Shown: piece after piece, positions 14,556 through 29,746 of the stretch
Numbering within the stretch: position 1 is the stretch's first letter
How the letters are laid out: each line of letters opens with the position of its first letter
Assembly (NCBI RefSeq): GCF_010550605.1
Contig: NZ_JAAGNI010000062.1
Location: forward strand, 1-37,456
Origin: Streptomyces sp. SID9727
GTDB taxonomy: Bacteria > Actinomycetota > Actinomycetes > Streptomycetales > Streptomycetaceae
DNA length: 37,456 nt
Reading direction: 5' to 3'
Position numbers and translations under genes: made by a program
The notes under the pieces: generated by a model
The model's input: the letters and a program-made list of their open reading frames with translations, nothing else
Databases searched by the model: none
Told to the model about the DNA's origin: nothing

Positions 14556-14802
14556 TCCGAACAACCCGGTCGCCGTCGCCCTGGAGCTGGAACGCCTGCG
14601 GGGCTCGCTGGAGGCCGGCTTCGCCCGCGCCGACGGCCAGCTCGCGCTGCTGGTGCAGCGGAGCGACCAGACCGACAAGCAACTGGCGGACCATGAGGCC
14701 CGTCTCGACACGCTGGAACGTTCCCGCTGGCCGCTGGCGAGCATCGGCGCGCTCACCGCGACCGCCGCCCTCGCCGTCGCCGTATGGGAAACCATGCGCT
14801 GA
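14542..14802 (+). CDS. small protein with coiled coil and C-terminal membrane helix, holin-like
   Basis: This 86-aa protein has an N-terminal helix/coiled coil (about 9-60: ALELERLRGSLEAGFARADG, then DKQLADHEARLDTLER) and one C-terminal membrane helix (about 64-83: WPLASIGALTATAALAVAVW). This matches the XhlA/BhlA type found next to endolysins in Gram-positive prophages, where such proteins act as holin partners. It starts inside the previous gene, with GGGAG upstream. It is the last gene of the tail cluster; the rpoC terminator lies 35 nt beyond. Confidence 0.6.
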   Translation: MTETDPNNPVAVALELERLRGSLEAGFARADGQLALLVQRSDQTDKQLADHEARLDTLERSRWPLASIGALTATAALAVAVWETMR

Positions 14803-14837
14803 CCCCGCAGCGGGGCCGCGCGCCCGCCCCGCACACA

Positions 14838-14878
14838 GAAGGGCGCCCACCCCGTACACGACGGGATGGGCGCCCTTC
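14838..14878. terminator. shared terminator of tail cluster and rpoC
   Basis: GAAGGGCGCCCA (14838-14849) pairs with TGGGCGCCCTTC (14867-14878), and CCCGT with ACGGG inside, with one C/A mismatch. It lies between two convergent transcripts, 35 nt from the last tail gene and 11 nt from the rpoC stop codon, and can serve both. Confidence 0.75.
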
Positions 14879-14889
14879 TCACTCACTGC

Positions 14890-18789
<3,900 letters not shown>

Positions 18790-18883
18790 TTGTCGTCAAT
18801 CCCTCTTTCGGGGGTTCGAGCCCCCTCGCGTCACGCGAGAAAATCGGGGCACTTCAGCAATGGTCTGAACGGGTCCGGGGAGA

Positions 18884-18912
18884 GCCGGCCGGATCACGGG
18901 GATCCGGCCGGC
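18884..18912 (-). terminator. hairpin between rpoB and rpoC
   Basis: GCCGGCCGGATC (18884-18895) pairs perfectly with GATCCGGCCGGC (18901-18912) across a 5-nt loop, 7 nt after the rpoB stop codon. It lies inside an operon whose second gene is essential, so partial read-through or transcript protection is more likely than full termination. Confidence 0.5.
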
Positions 18913-18919
18913 CAACCCG

Positions 18920-22405
<3,486 letters not shown>

Positions 22406-22567
22406 GAGGGGGTCCTTCCGAGGGCTCGGACTCACTACGCGCGTACCGGTCCCAAACTGGGCATGAGGGCAGAAAATCCCAGATCAGGGATGCTCGGTCC
22501 ACGATGCTCAAGATGGGTATGCCCCTGGTGACGGGCAGGAGGCAGCTAACAGGCAGCGCAAAGGGTC

Positions 22568-22596
22568 AGTGTAGCCAAGTGCCACACTGATGTCCA
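22568..22596 (-). promoter_or_regulatory. promoter of rpoBC
   Basis: On the minus strand TGGACA (22596-22591) and TACACT (22573-22568) are separated by exactly 17 nt, a good match to Streptomyces housekeeping-sigma promoters. The start point would be near 22561, giving a leader of about 155 nt before the TTG start. The 7-bp inverted repeat TCAGTGT/ACACTGA (22566-22572, 22584-22590) overlaps it and could be an operator. In the remaining 580-bp gap between rplL and rpoB I see only the two hairpins next to rplL. Confidence 0.7.
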
Positions 22597-22895
22597 GTCG
22601 GGGTTTTCAGAGACCCACGTTGCTCTCAACAGCTCTTCTCAACACCTATGTCCAGCCCTGCGCGAGGTGCGCTCTTCTTTACTGCCCGCTCCGCCGTCGA
22701 TCCATGCCTCGGATTCGGATCGATTCGGCGACGCGCCTTGAGAATTGCGCGCCGCGTGCGGTTCGTCAAGGGCCCCCTCGGTCTCGCTCGCCCTCGGGCC
22801 CGCGGACCACCGCCCGCGCGTCCCACGAGAGGCGCACGGCGAAGATCACCATACTCGTCAACGCGGGAAGGGCAAGGCACCCGCCCCCGGTACGC

Positions 22896-22931
22896 CGAAA
22901 GGCGACCACCCCAACGGGTGATCGCCTTTCG
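22896..22931 (-). terminator. second hairpin downstream of rplL
   Basis: CGAAAGGCGA (22896-22905) pairs with TCGCCTTTCG (22922-22931), with CACCC/GGGTG inside. On the minus strand it is a good intrinsic-type terminator or attenuator for the rplJL transcript, separating it from the rpoBC promoter. Confidence 0.65.
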
Positions 22932-22963
22932 CGATGTGACTCCGCGCCTCGCGGCACGGGGGT

Positions 22964-22989
22964 CCTGAGGAGTCAGAGGACTCCTCGGG
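22964..22989 (-). terminator. first hairpin right after rplL
   Basis: GAGGAGTC (22967-22974) pairs with GACTCCTC (22979-22986), extended by three more pairs including one G-T, with loop AGAG. It abuts the rplL stop codon. The place suits a 3'-end processing or protection structure on a very abundant mRNA. Confidence 0.5.
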
Positions 22990-23373
22990 TCACTTGACCT
23001 CGACGGAGGCGCCGGCGCCCTTGAGGGACTCGGCAGCCTTGTCCGCGGCGTCCTTCGCGACCTTCTCGAGGACGGGCTTCGGGGCGCCGTCGACGAGGTC
23101 CTTGGCCTCCTTCAGGCCGAGGGAGGTCAGCTCGCGCACGACCTTGATGACCTGGATCTTCTTGTCACCGGCGGCGGTGAGGATGACGTCGAACTCGTCC
23201 TTCTCCTCCTCGGCCGGGGCAGCCGGGCCACCCTGGGCCGGGCCCGCGACGGCGACGGCCGCGGCGGCGGTGACGTCGAACTTCTCCTCGAAGGCCTTCA
23301 CGAACTCGGCGAGCTCGATGAGGGTGAGCTCCTCGAACTGAGCGAGCAGGTCTTCCTGGGACAGCTTCGCCAT
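22990..23373 (-). CDS. rplL: ribosomal protein L7/L12
   Basis: This 127-aa protein is the multi-copy stalk protein of the large subunit that recruits and activates translation GTPases. The N-terminal dimerisation helices (about 1-33: [20 protein letters not shown]), an Ala/Gly/Pro-rich hinge (about 35-60) and the C-terminal GTPase-binding domain ([20 protein letters not shown], then [19 protein letters not shown]) are all present. It follows rplJ by 84 bp, as in almost all bacteria, and should share its leader-controlled transcript. Confidence 0.97.
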   Translation of the reverse strand: MAKLSQEDLLAQFEELTLIELAEFVKAFEEKFDVTAAAAVAVAGPAQGGPAAPAEEEKDEFDVILTAAGDKKIQVIKVVRELTSLGLKEAKDLVDGAPKPVLEKVAKDAADKAAESLKGAGASVEVK

Positions 23374-23457
23374 GACAGGCGTCCTTCCACTATTCGGCAG
23401 GTGCCGGATGTATGTGTCGGCGGGCGTACACGGTGCCCGCTGGACCGCTGAGCGTGA

Positions 23458-24015
23458 TTACTCGGCGGCCTCGGCGGGAGCCGGCGTACCGGCACCGCCC
23501 TGCTCCTCCAGCTTGACGCGAAGCGCTTCCGCGGTGCGGACGAACTTCGACGGCAGCGCCTGGAAGAGCTGCGCAGCCTGAGTCTGCTTGCCCTTCATGG
23601 CACCGGCCAGCTTGGCGAGCAGAACCTCGCGGGACTCGAGGTCCGCGAGCTGCTTGATGTCATCGGCGGACAGCGCCTTGCCGTCAAGGACACCGCCCTT
23701 GATGATCAGGTTCGGGTTGTCCTTGGCGAAGTCACGAAGACCCTTCGCCGACTCCACCGGGTCACCGGTGACGAAGGCAACCGCCGTCGGACCTGCGAAC
23801 AGGTCGTCCAGCGTGTCGATCCCGGCCTCGTTGGCCGCAATCTTGGTCAGCGTGTTCTTCACCACGGCGTACTGGGCGTTCTCACCGAGCGAACGGCGCA
23901 GCTGCTTGAGCTGTGCCACGGTGAGACCCCGGTACTCGGTCAGCACGGCGGCGTTCGAGCTGCGGAACTGGTCCGCGAGCTCGGCTACCGCAGCAGCCTT
24001 GTCGGGCCTAGCCAT
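23458..24015 (-). CDS. rplJ: ribosomal protein L10
   Basis: This 185-aa protein anchors the L7/L12 dimers to 23S rRNA. The N-terminal RNA-binding domain ([20 protein letters not shown], then [18 protein letters not shown] and [11 protein letters not shown]) is followed by the helical tail that binds L12 and an Ala/Pro-rich end ([13 protein letters not shown]). AAGGAGG lies before ATG 24015. The untranslated region upstream contains an L10-type leader, so the gene is probably autoregulated by L10 or the L10-L12 complex binding its own mRNA, as established for this leader class. Confidence 0.97.
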   Translation of the reverse strand: MARPDKAAAVAELADQFRSSNAAVLTEYRGLTVAQLKQLRRSLGENAQYAVVKNTLTKIAANEAGIDTLDDLFAGPTAVAFVTGDPVESAKGLRDFAKDNPNLIIKGGVLDGKALSADDIKQLADLESREVLLAKLAGAMKGKQTQAAQLFQALPSKFVRTAEALRVKLEEQGGAGTPAPAEAAE

Positions 24016-24072
24016 AGCGTCGGCCTCCTTCCGGGTGATGAGGACCGCTCGAAAGGGACCGGAAAGACGAAA

Positions 24073-24096
24073 CGCCCCGGCGCAGGCGCCAGGGCG
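24073..24096 (-). terminator. attenuator-like hairpin in the rplJ leader
   Basis: CGCCCCGGCG (24073-24082) pairs with CGCCAGGGCG (24087-24096) with one mismatch. On the minus strand it is followed by TTTCGTCTTT, so it looks like an intrinsic terminator placed between the L10 leader and the rplJ ribosome site. Confidence 0.55.
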
Positions 24097-24220
24097 TAGC
24101 TCGACCGAACGAAGTCCGGGAGCTCTCCACAGTCACCTGCGCAGGTCGTCCGCATCAACGGAGCCTTCGGTTGCCCGAATCCTTGAGGATTCAGAACAAC
24201 GACCAGCGGTCTTTGGCTTC
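24097..24220 (-). ncRNA. ribosomal protein L10 leader
   Basis: The 5' UTR of rplJ holds the elements of the L10 leader family: on the minus strand AGACCGCTGGTCGTT near the start, then ACCTGCGCAGGTGACTG, then a stem closed by GAGCTCCCGGAC. L10/L12 binding to such leaders lowers rplJL expression when ribosomal protein is in excess. Boundaries are approximate. Confidence 0.65.
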
Positions 24221-24226
24221 TGCAGA

Positions 24227-24256
24227 AGAGTACGCGACTCGGGTCGCGCAATACAA
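24227..24256 (-). promoter_or_regulatory. candidate promoter of rplJL
   Basis: On the minus strand TTGTAT (24256-24251) and TACTCT (24232-24227) are 18 nt apart. Transcription would start near 24220, at the beginning of the L10 leader. The -35 box is only a fair match. Confidence 0.45.
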
Positions 24257-24307
24257 ATCCGTCCCGCTTCGGGTGGTCCCGGGAGGTTTGAACTCCCCGG
24301 AACCGGG

Positions 24308-25228
24308 CTAGGAAGCCGCTCCAGCGGTGGCTCCCTGCTGCTGCTTCAGCATCTCGGCGAAGTCGACGGTCTCGGCGGCCGGCGGGCGCTCGACCGACAC
24401 CTTCGTGCCGTAGTCGCTGTAGAACACCGTGGAGTCCAGCTCGCCGGTCTTCATCTCGCCGCGCTCGGTCTTCTTCACCAGCAGGTCGTTCTTGTCGACC
24501 CAGATGTCGATGGTCTCCGTGGTGACACCGGCGTCGGCCAGCTGCTTCTTCAGGGCGGCGACCTCGTCGGCGTCGAGGTTGCTGGTCTTGGCGGTCAGAT
24601 CGGCGACGTCGACCGTGCCCGAGTAGTGCGTGGCGCTGACGCCGCGCACGTCCTCCTGGCCGACCTTCTTGACGTCACCTGAGGCCAGCAGCGACTTCAC
24701 CCCCTGCTCGGGGGTGCTGTTCTGCATCTGGTCCTTCATCACCTCGCCCGAGGCTCCGGCCACCTTGGCGAGGTCGTCGTAGCTGTAGTTGATCCAGCGC
24801 TTGCCGCCGGTCTGCCGGGCGAGGGCCTCGCCCATGTCCGCCGCGTACCCGTTCTTGAAGTAACGGGCCTCCATCGTGCCGCTGCCGCCGGCCTGCTTCA
24901 GCGTGTCGGCCATGGTGCCGGCGGTGTACGTGATCTTCATGGTGCCGGTGATCCCGTCGGACCAGTCCATGACGCCCGTCTGCTTCATGGACATCACGCT
25001 GCCCATGGTGGTGTCGCCCTCGACCCGCGCCGAGTGCGCCTGGCCGGTCTTCTTCTGGACGGCGACCAGCGCGGCGATCGGGTCGACCTTCACCACGGAA
25101 CTGCCGCGGTTCTCCTTCTCGGCCCCGCCCTTGCCCCCGTCGTCCGATCCGCCACAGGCCGCGACCGAGGTCAGCGCCGCCACCACAGCGACGGACAGAC
25201 CCACGCGCCGTACGGTATGCGTCAACAT
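24308..25228 (-). CDS. secreted lipoprotein (LppX/LprG-like)
   Basis: This 306-aa lipoprotein has a signal peptide of 24 residues with lipobox VAAC (C25), then a Gly/Asp/Lys linker (about 26-42). The rest is a beta-rich domain with DPIAALVAVQKKTGQAHSAR, MKQTGVMDWSDGITGTMKI, YFKNGYAADMG, KRWINYSYDDLAKVAG, then THYSGTVDVADL and IDIWVDKNDLLVKKTER. This plan resembles actinobacterial LppX/LprAFG lipoproteins, which bind or carry lipids at the cell surface, but the match is by pattern only. It lies between rplA and rplJ, a position conserved in Streptomyces, on the same strand but separated from rplA by a terminator. A link to ribosome function is not implied. Confidence 0.75.
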   Translation of the reverse strand: MLTHTVRRVGLSVAVVAALTSVAACGGSDDGGKGGAEKENRGSSVVKVDPIAALVAVQKKTGQAHSARVEGDTTMGSVMSMKQTGVMDWSDGITGTMKITYTAGTMADTLKQAGGSGTMEARYFKNGYAADMGEALARQTGGKRWINYSYDDLAKVAGASGEVMKDQMQNSTPEQGVKSLLASGDVKKVGQEDVRGVSATHYSGTVDVADLTAKTSNLDADEVAALKKQLADAGVTTETIDIWVDKNDLLVKKTERGEMKTGELDSTVFYSDYGTKVSVERPPAAETVDFAEMLKQQQGATAGAAS

Positions 25229-25313
25229 CTACTACTCCACCCCTCGTTCGACTCTCGGTCACCCACGCTAACGCAGGGCTCCGACAGTCATGTCCACGTA
25301 CGAATGAGGACGA

Positions 25314-25340
25314 GCCCCGCACCTGAAAAGGTTGCGGGGC
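25314..25340 (-). terminator. terminator of rplK-rplA
   Basis: GCCCCGCA (25314-25321) pairs with TGCGGGGC (25333-25340), extended by CCT/AGG around a small loop. On the minus strand it lies about 45 nt after the rplA stop codon and ends the transcript before the lipoprotein gene. Confidence 0.65.
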
Positions 25341-25386
25341 CCGTCCCATGTCACACGTGACGCGGCGGTCGTACGAGCACGGAGGC

Positions 25387-26109
25387 TCAGACGGCGGCCG
25401 GGTCCTCCTCGACGAGGAGGTTACGGGTGCGGCTGGAGTCCAGCGGGATGCCGGGGCCCATCGTGGTCGCCAGGGCGGCCTTCTTGATGTAGCGGCCCTT
25501 CGCCGCGGACGGCTTCAGGCGGAGGACCTCTTCCAGCGCCGCTGCGTAGTTCTCCACCAGCTTGGTGTCGTCGAAGGACACCTTGCCGATGATGAAGTGC
25601 AGGTTCGAGTGCTTGTCGACGCGGAACTCGATCTTGCCGCCCTTGATGTCGTTGACAGCCTTCGCGACATCGGGGGTGACCGTACCGGTCTTCGGGTTCG
25701 GCATCAGACCACGCGGACCGAGCACGCGGCCGAGGCGGCCGACCTTGCCCATGAGGTCCGGGGTCGCGACGACGGCGTCGAAGTCCAGACGGCCCTTCGC
25801 CACCTCGTCGATGAGCTCGTCGGAGCCGACGATGTCGGCGCCGGCGGCTTCCGCGGCCGCAGCACGGTCACCGGTCGCGAAGACCAGGACCCGGGCGGTC
25901 TTGCCGGTGCCGTGCGGGAGGTTCACGGTGCCGCGGACCATCTGGTCGGCCTTGCGCGGGTCGACACCCAGGCGGAAGGCGACCTCGACGGTGCCGTCGA
26001 ACTTCGTGGTGGCGGTCTCCTTGGCGAGACGGACGGCCTCGAGCGGGGCGTACAGGCGCTCCCGGTCGATCTTGGCGTCCGCAGCGCGGAGGTTCTTGCT
26101 GCGCTTCAC
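25387..26109 (-). CDS. rplA: ribosomal protein L1
   Basis: This 240-aa protein binds 23S rRNA at the L1 stalk and helps release deacylated tRNA from the E site. The signature region is plain: [28 protein letters not shown], with the two-domain layout around it (domain [21 protein letters not shown] and [19 protein letters not shown]; domain [23 protein letters not shown]). In other bacteria L1 represses its own operon by binding a mimic of its rRNA site; I could not identify such a site here. It follows rplK by about 80 bp and is probably co-transcribed with it. Confidence 0.97.
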   Translation of the reverse strand: MKRSKNLRAADAKIDRERLYAPLEAVRLAKETATTKFDGTVEVAFRLGVDPRKADQMVRGTVNLPHGTGKTARVLVFATGDRAAAAEAAGADIVGSDELIDEVAKGRLDFDAVVATPDLMGKVGRLGRVLGPRGLMPNPKTGTVTPDVAKAVNDIKGGKIEFRVDKHSNLHFIIGKVSFDDTKLVENYAAALEEVLRLKPSAAKGRYIKKAALATTMGPGIPLDSSRTRNLLVEEDPAAV

Positions 26110-26189
26110 TTCTACTCCTGATGGTTTTCAGAGTGTGGAGTCGTGGTGCGGACCAGCGCCGGTCCTACCACTGAGGGAGTGGGGCTGAA

Positions 26190-26624
26190 TCAGCCTTCGA
26201 CCGTGATGCCCATGGAACGGGCGGTGCCAGCGATGATCTTCGACGCGGCGTCGAGGTCGTTGGCGTTCAGGTCGGGGAGCTTCGTCGTGGCGATCTCGCG
26301 GACCTGGGCGGCCGTCAGCTTGGCGACCTTGGTCTTGTGCGGCTCGCCGGAGCCCTTCTCCACACCCGCGGCCTTGAGGATCAGCTTGGCGGCCGGCGGA
26401 GTCTTGGTGATGAAGGTGAAGGAGCGGTCCTCGTAGACCGTGATCTCCACCGGCACGACCATGCCACGCTGCGACTCGGTCGCGGCGTTGTAGGCCTTGC
26501 AGAACTCCATGATGTTGACGCCGTGCTGACCCAGCGCGGGGCCGACCGGCGGGGCCGGGTTGGCCGCACCGGCGTTGATCTGGAGCTTGATAAGCCCCGT
26601 GACCTTCTTCTTCTTGGGAGGCAT
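26190..26624 (-). CDS. rplK: ribosomal protein L11
   Basis: This 144-aa protein forms the base of the GTPase-associated centre with L10/L12 and is the partner of 23S rRNA in thiostrepton binding. The N-terminal domain ([26 protein letters not shown]) carries the proline-rich helix involved in drug action, and the C-terminal rRNA-binding domain runs from about 75 ([18 protein letters not shown]) to the end. ATG 26624 is chosen because [16 protein letters not shown] is the standard start and GGAGAGAG lies upstream; the frame extends 13 codons further without family similarity. Confidence 0.97.
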
Positions 26625-26719
26625 GTGCTCTCTCCGGGTCCTAGTGAGAGTTTTCGCCGTCATCCGGTCATCCGGATGCAGGCATACCGCACAACGATAA
26701 CGGGTATAGCTGCGCGACC

Positions 26720-26766
26720 AAAAACCAAGCAGGTCAGACCGGCTGCGAGAGCCTGTCTGACCTGCT
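26720..26766 (-). terminator. terminator of nusG
   Basis: AGCAGGTCAGAC (26728-26739) pairs perfectly with GTCTGACCTGCT (26755-26766). On the minus strand the stem is followed by TGGTTTTTGG, one of the few real T tracts in the window. It ends the secE-nusG transcript before rplK, so rplKA should have a separate promoter. Confidence 0.8.
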
Positions 26767-26799
26767 CGGTAGGCATGTGTCCAGAAGCGGGCGGAAAGC

Positions 26800-27633
26800 T
26801 CAGTTCTTCTGGATCTGGTCGAAGCTCAGCTCGACCGGGGTCTCGCGACCGAAGATCTCGACGAGGCCCTTGACCTTCTTCGAGTCGGCGTTGATCTCGT
26901 TGATCGTCGCCTGCAGCGTCGCGAACGGACCGTCGGTGACGGTGACCGAGTCGCCCACCTCGAAGTCCAGCACCTGGACCTCGACCTTGCGGGCCGGAGC
27001 CGGCTTGCCCTCGGCCTCGGCGGCCTCGCGGGCGGCCTTCTCCTCGGCCTCCGGGGCGAGCATCTTGACGATCTCGTCCAGCGTCAGCGGGTACGGGTCG
27101 TAGGCGTTGCCCACGAAGCCGGTGACGCCGGGGGTGTTGCGGACGACGCCCCAGGACTCGTTCGTCAGGTCCATGCGCACCAGGACGTAGCCCGGGAGCT
27201 TGTTCTGGCGGACGTTCTTGCGCTCGCCGTTCTTGATCTGGACGATTTCCTCCTCAGGCACCTCGGCCTGATAGATGAACTCCTCCACGTTCAGCGAGAC
27301 GGCGCGCTGCTCCAGGTTGGCCTTCACACGCTTCTCGTAACCGGCGTACGTGTGGATGACGTACCACTCGCCCGGCAGCCCGCGGAGCTCCTCGCGCAGG
27401 GCCGTGACGGGGTCGACGGGCTCGGCCTCCTCCTCGTCGGCCGCTTCCGCGGTCTCCTCGGCGGTGTCCTCGGACGCCTCGTCGCCGGCCTCGGGGGCCT
27501 CGTCGGCGCCGGCGGCTTCGGCCTGGTCCGACTCCTCGGCGTCCGCCGCCTCGACGATGTCGAGCTCGTCCTCGGCGGACTCGAAGGCGCCCGCCGTCGG
27601 CTCGACGGCGTCGTTCAGGTTCGGGTCAGACAC
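26800..27633 (-). CDS. nusG: transcription antitermination factor NusG
   Basis: This 277-aa protein binds the RNA polymerase clamp, modulates pausing and couples to the ribosome or Rho. The first 85 residues are an acidic Glu/Asp/Ala extension found in Streptomyces NusG. The NGN domain starts at about 88 ([20 protein letters not shown]) and includes [19 protein letters not shown] and [12 protein letters not shown]. The KOW domain is at about 225-272 ([19 protein letters not shown], then [14 protein letters not shown]). GTG 27633 has AGGAAGAAG upstream. It follows secE by about 70 bp. Confidence 0.96.
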   Translation of the reverse strand: MSDPNLNDAVEPTAGAFESAEDELDIVEAADAEESDQAEAAGADEAPEAGDEASEDTAEETAEAADEEEAEPVDPVTALREELRGLPGEWYVIHTYAGYEKRVKANLEQRAVSLNVEEFIYQAEVPEEEIVQIKNGERKNVRQNKLPGYVLVRMDLTNESWGVVRNTPGVTGFVGNAYDPYPLTLDEIVKMLAPEAEEKAAREAAEAEGKPAPARKVEVQVLDFEVGDSVTVTDGPFATLQATINEINADSKKVKGLVEIFGRETPVELSFDQIQKN

Positions 27634-27704
27634 GGTGGCTTCTTCCTGGATACATATGGGTGGAACATGCGAAAGGGGCGCCCATCAGGCGCCCTTCGCG
27701 TGGA

Positions 27705-27989
27705 TCAGCCGAAGACGTACTTGACGACCCGCGCGAAACCGAAGTCAATCACGGTTACGAGGCCGATCATGACGACGACGAACGCAATCACCACACTGGT
27801 GTACGTCGTCAGCTGGTTGCGCGTCGGCCAGACGACCTTGCGGAGCTCCGCGACGATCTGGCGGTAGAAGAGCGCGAGACGGCCCAGAGGGCCCTTCTTC
27901 CCGCGCTTGCCGCCCTTCCGGGTCTTCTTGGACTCGGGGGCCTCGTCCTCGGCATCAGGCTTGTCGATGGAGCCCACGGCGTCCGTCAC
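27705..27989 (-). CDS. secE: preprotein translocase subunit SecE
   Basis: This 94-aa protein is the small essential subunit of the SecYEG channel. The N-terminal half is acidic then very basic (KKTRKGGKRGKKG), followed by the amphipathic surface helix with the conserved ELRKVVWPTRNQL motif and a single membrane helix (TSVVIAFVVVMIGLVTVIDF). GTG 27989 gives the usual length and has GGTGAG upstream. The open frame continues back through the tRNA-Trp gene, but that part cannot be coding. The order tRNA-Trp, secE, nusG is standard for actinobacteria. Confidence 0.96.
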   Translation of the reverse strand: MTDAVGSIDKPDAEDEAPESKKTRKGGKRGKKGPLGRLALFYRQIVAELRKVVWPTRNQLTTYTSVVIAFVVVMIGLVTVIDFGFARVVKYVFG

Positions 27990-28095
27990 GCTTCTCACCT
28001 GATTCCGGGTCGTGGCCGTGCCGCGCCCGGTGGAGCCGCACGGCGGTGCATTGAAGTACGTACATGCGCACACATCCTGGCGAAGGAGTGTGTAG

Positions 28096-28168
28096 CAGGG
28101 CCGGAGGGACTTGAACCCCCAACCGCTGGTTTTGGAGACCAGTGCTCTACCAATTGAGCTACGACCCT
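28096..28168 (-). tRNA. tRNA-Trp (anticodon CCA)
   Basis: The 73-nt cloverleaf has acceptor AGGGTCG/CGGCCCT (one T-G pair), D arm GCTC...GAGC, anticodon loop TCTCCAAAA with CCA, and T arm GGGGGTTCAAGTCCCTC. The discriminator base is G. The 3' CCA is not encoded. It lies just upstream of secE on the same strand. Confidence 0.95.
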
Positions 28169-28393
28169 TTGTGGATTCCACCAACCTACCGCATGTTCCC
28201 GGATGACCCGAGTGCAGGAACGGTGCGGCTGGTGAAGGCCAACGACAGGAGAGTGTACGTGCTCAGCGGCCCGGCGTCGAACAGAAAGCTGCTGATCGCA
28301 CCTGGTCGCTTCGTGTCCGCATGCTGTCCGAGTGCTGTCCGGTCCCTGAAACCCCTGTGCCGACGCGGAAAACGGTCTGCGAGCATGGGGGCC

Positions 28394-29620
28394 ATGAGCG
28401 CTGCTACTTCTCCGTCCGAGAGCCGGGTCTCCGCCCGCATCGGTGCCATCTCCGAGTCCGCCACCCTCGCCGTCGACGCCAAGGCCAAGGCCCTCAAGGC
28501 CGCCGGCCGCCCGGTGATCGGCTTCGGTGCCGGCGAGCCCGACTTCCCGACCCCCGGCTACATCGTGGACGCCGCCGTCGAGGCGTGCCGCACCCCGAAG
28601 TACCACCGCTACACCCCGGCGGGCGGGCTCCCCGAGCTCAAGGCCGCCATCGCGGAGAAGACGCTGCGCGACTCCGGTTACGAGGTCGACGCCTCCCAGA
28701 TCCTGGTGACCAACGGCGGCAAGCAGGCGATCTACGAGGCCTTCGCCGCGATCCTCGACCCGGGCGACGAGGTCATCGTCCCGGCCCCGTACTGGACCAC
28801 CTACCCCGAGTCGATCCGGCTGGCCGGCGGTGTCCCGGTGGAGGTCGTGGCCGACGAGACCACGGGCTACCGGGTCTCCGTGGAGCAGCTGGAGGCGGCC
28901 CGTACGGAGCGTACGAAGGTCGTCCTGTTCGTCTCCCCGTCCAACCCGACCGGCGCGGTCTACAGCGAGGCGGACACCGAGGCGATCGGCCGCTGGGCCG
29001 TCGAGCACGGCCTGTGGGTGCTGACCGACGAGATCTACGAGCACCTGGTCTACGGGGACGCGAAGTTCACCTCGATGCCGGCCGTCGTGCCCGAGCTGCG
29101 CGACAAGTGCATCGTGGTCAACGGCGTCGCCAAGACGTACGCGATGACCGGCTGGCGCGTGGGGTGGATCGTCGGCCCCAAGGACGTCGTGAAGGCCGCG
29201 ACCAACCTCCAGTCGCACGCCACGTCCAACGTCTCCAACGTCTCGCAGGCCGCCGCGCTGGCCGCCGTCTCCGGGGACCTGGACGCGGTCGCCGAGATGC
29301 GCACCGCCTTCGACCGGCGCCGGAAGACCATCGTGCGGATGCTCAACGACATCGACGGCGTGTTCTGCCCGGAGCCCGAGGGCGCCTTCTACGCGTACCC
29401 GTCGGTCAAGGAGCTGCTCGGCAGGGAGATCCGCGGCAAGCGCCCGCGGACCTCGGTGGAGCTGGCCGCGCTGATCCTGGACGAGGCCGAGGTGGCGGTC
29501 GTCCCGGGCGAGGCGTTCGGCACGCCGGGCTACCTGCGCCTCTCGTACGCGCTGGGCGACGACGACCTGGTCGAGGGCGTCTCGCGGCTCCAGAAGCTGC
29601 TGGGCGAGGCGAAGGCGTAA
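28394..29620 (+). CDS. aspC: class I aminotransferase, aspartate type
   Basis: This 408-aa PLP enzyme probably moves the amino group between aspartate and 2-oxoglutarate. Fold-type I landmarks are [12 protein letters not shown] (43-54), [15 protein letters not shown], the substrate/PLP residues N184 in SNPTG, D212 and Y215 in TDEIYE, PLP lysine K247 in [12 protein letters not shown]255, and a C-terminal YLRLSYA arginine that would bind the substrate alpha-carboxylate. ATG 28394 has GGGGG upstream; ATG 28385, three codons earlier, is a possible alternative. The gene diverges from tRNA-Trp. The 225 bp between holds no convincing promoter that I can name. Confidence 0.92.
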   Translation: MSAATSPSESRVSARIGAISESATLAVDAKAKALKAAGRPVIGFGAGEPDFPTPGYIVDAAVEACRTPKYHRYTPAGGLPELKAAIAEKTLRDSGYEVDASQILVTNGGKQAIYEAFAAILDPGDEVIVPAPYWTTYPESIRLAGGVPVEVVADETTGYRVSVEQLEAARTERTKVVLFVSPSNPTGAVYSEADTEAIGRWAVEHGLWVLTDEIYEHLVYGDAKFTSMPAVVPELRDKCIVVNGVAKTYAMTGWRVGWIVGPKDVVKAATNLQSHATSNVSNVSQAAALAAVSGDLDAVAEMRTAFDRRRKTIVRMLNDIDGVFCPEPEGAFYAYPSVKELLGREIRGKRPRTSVELAALILDEAEVAVVPGEAFGTPGYLRLSYALGDDDLVEGVSRLQKLLGEAKA

Positions 29621-29640
29621 CCGCCGCCCTCTCCGCACGG

Positions 29641-29676
29641 AAAGCGACCCCCGGTTCCCGGACCGGGGGTCGCTTT
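29641..29676 (+). terminator. terminator of aspC
   Basis: AAAGCGACCCCCGGT (29641-29655) pairs perfectly with ACCGGGGGTCGCTTT (29662-29676) across a 6-nt loop, about 20 nt after the stop codon. Confidence 0.8.
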
Positions 29677-29746
29677 CGCGTTCGAGGGGGCACCCGATGG
29701 GAAAAGCGGCTACCGCGCCGCCCCCTCCGTGCGGCAGGATCTTGCA

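Noticed and set aside
1268..14802. A contractile injection system or R-type tailocin.
   Set aside because: No sheath, baseplate wedge, spike or AAA+ ATPase gene is present; the tube, chaperone and Dit genes are of siphovirus type.
27990..28184. An N-terminal extension of SecE.
   Set aside because: It would translate tRNA-Trp. GTG 27989 gives the normal 94-aa SecE.
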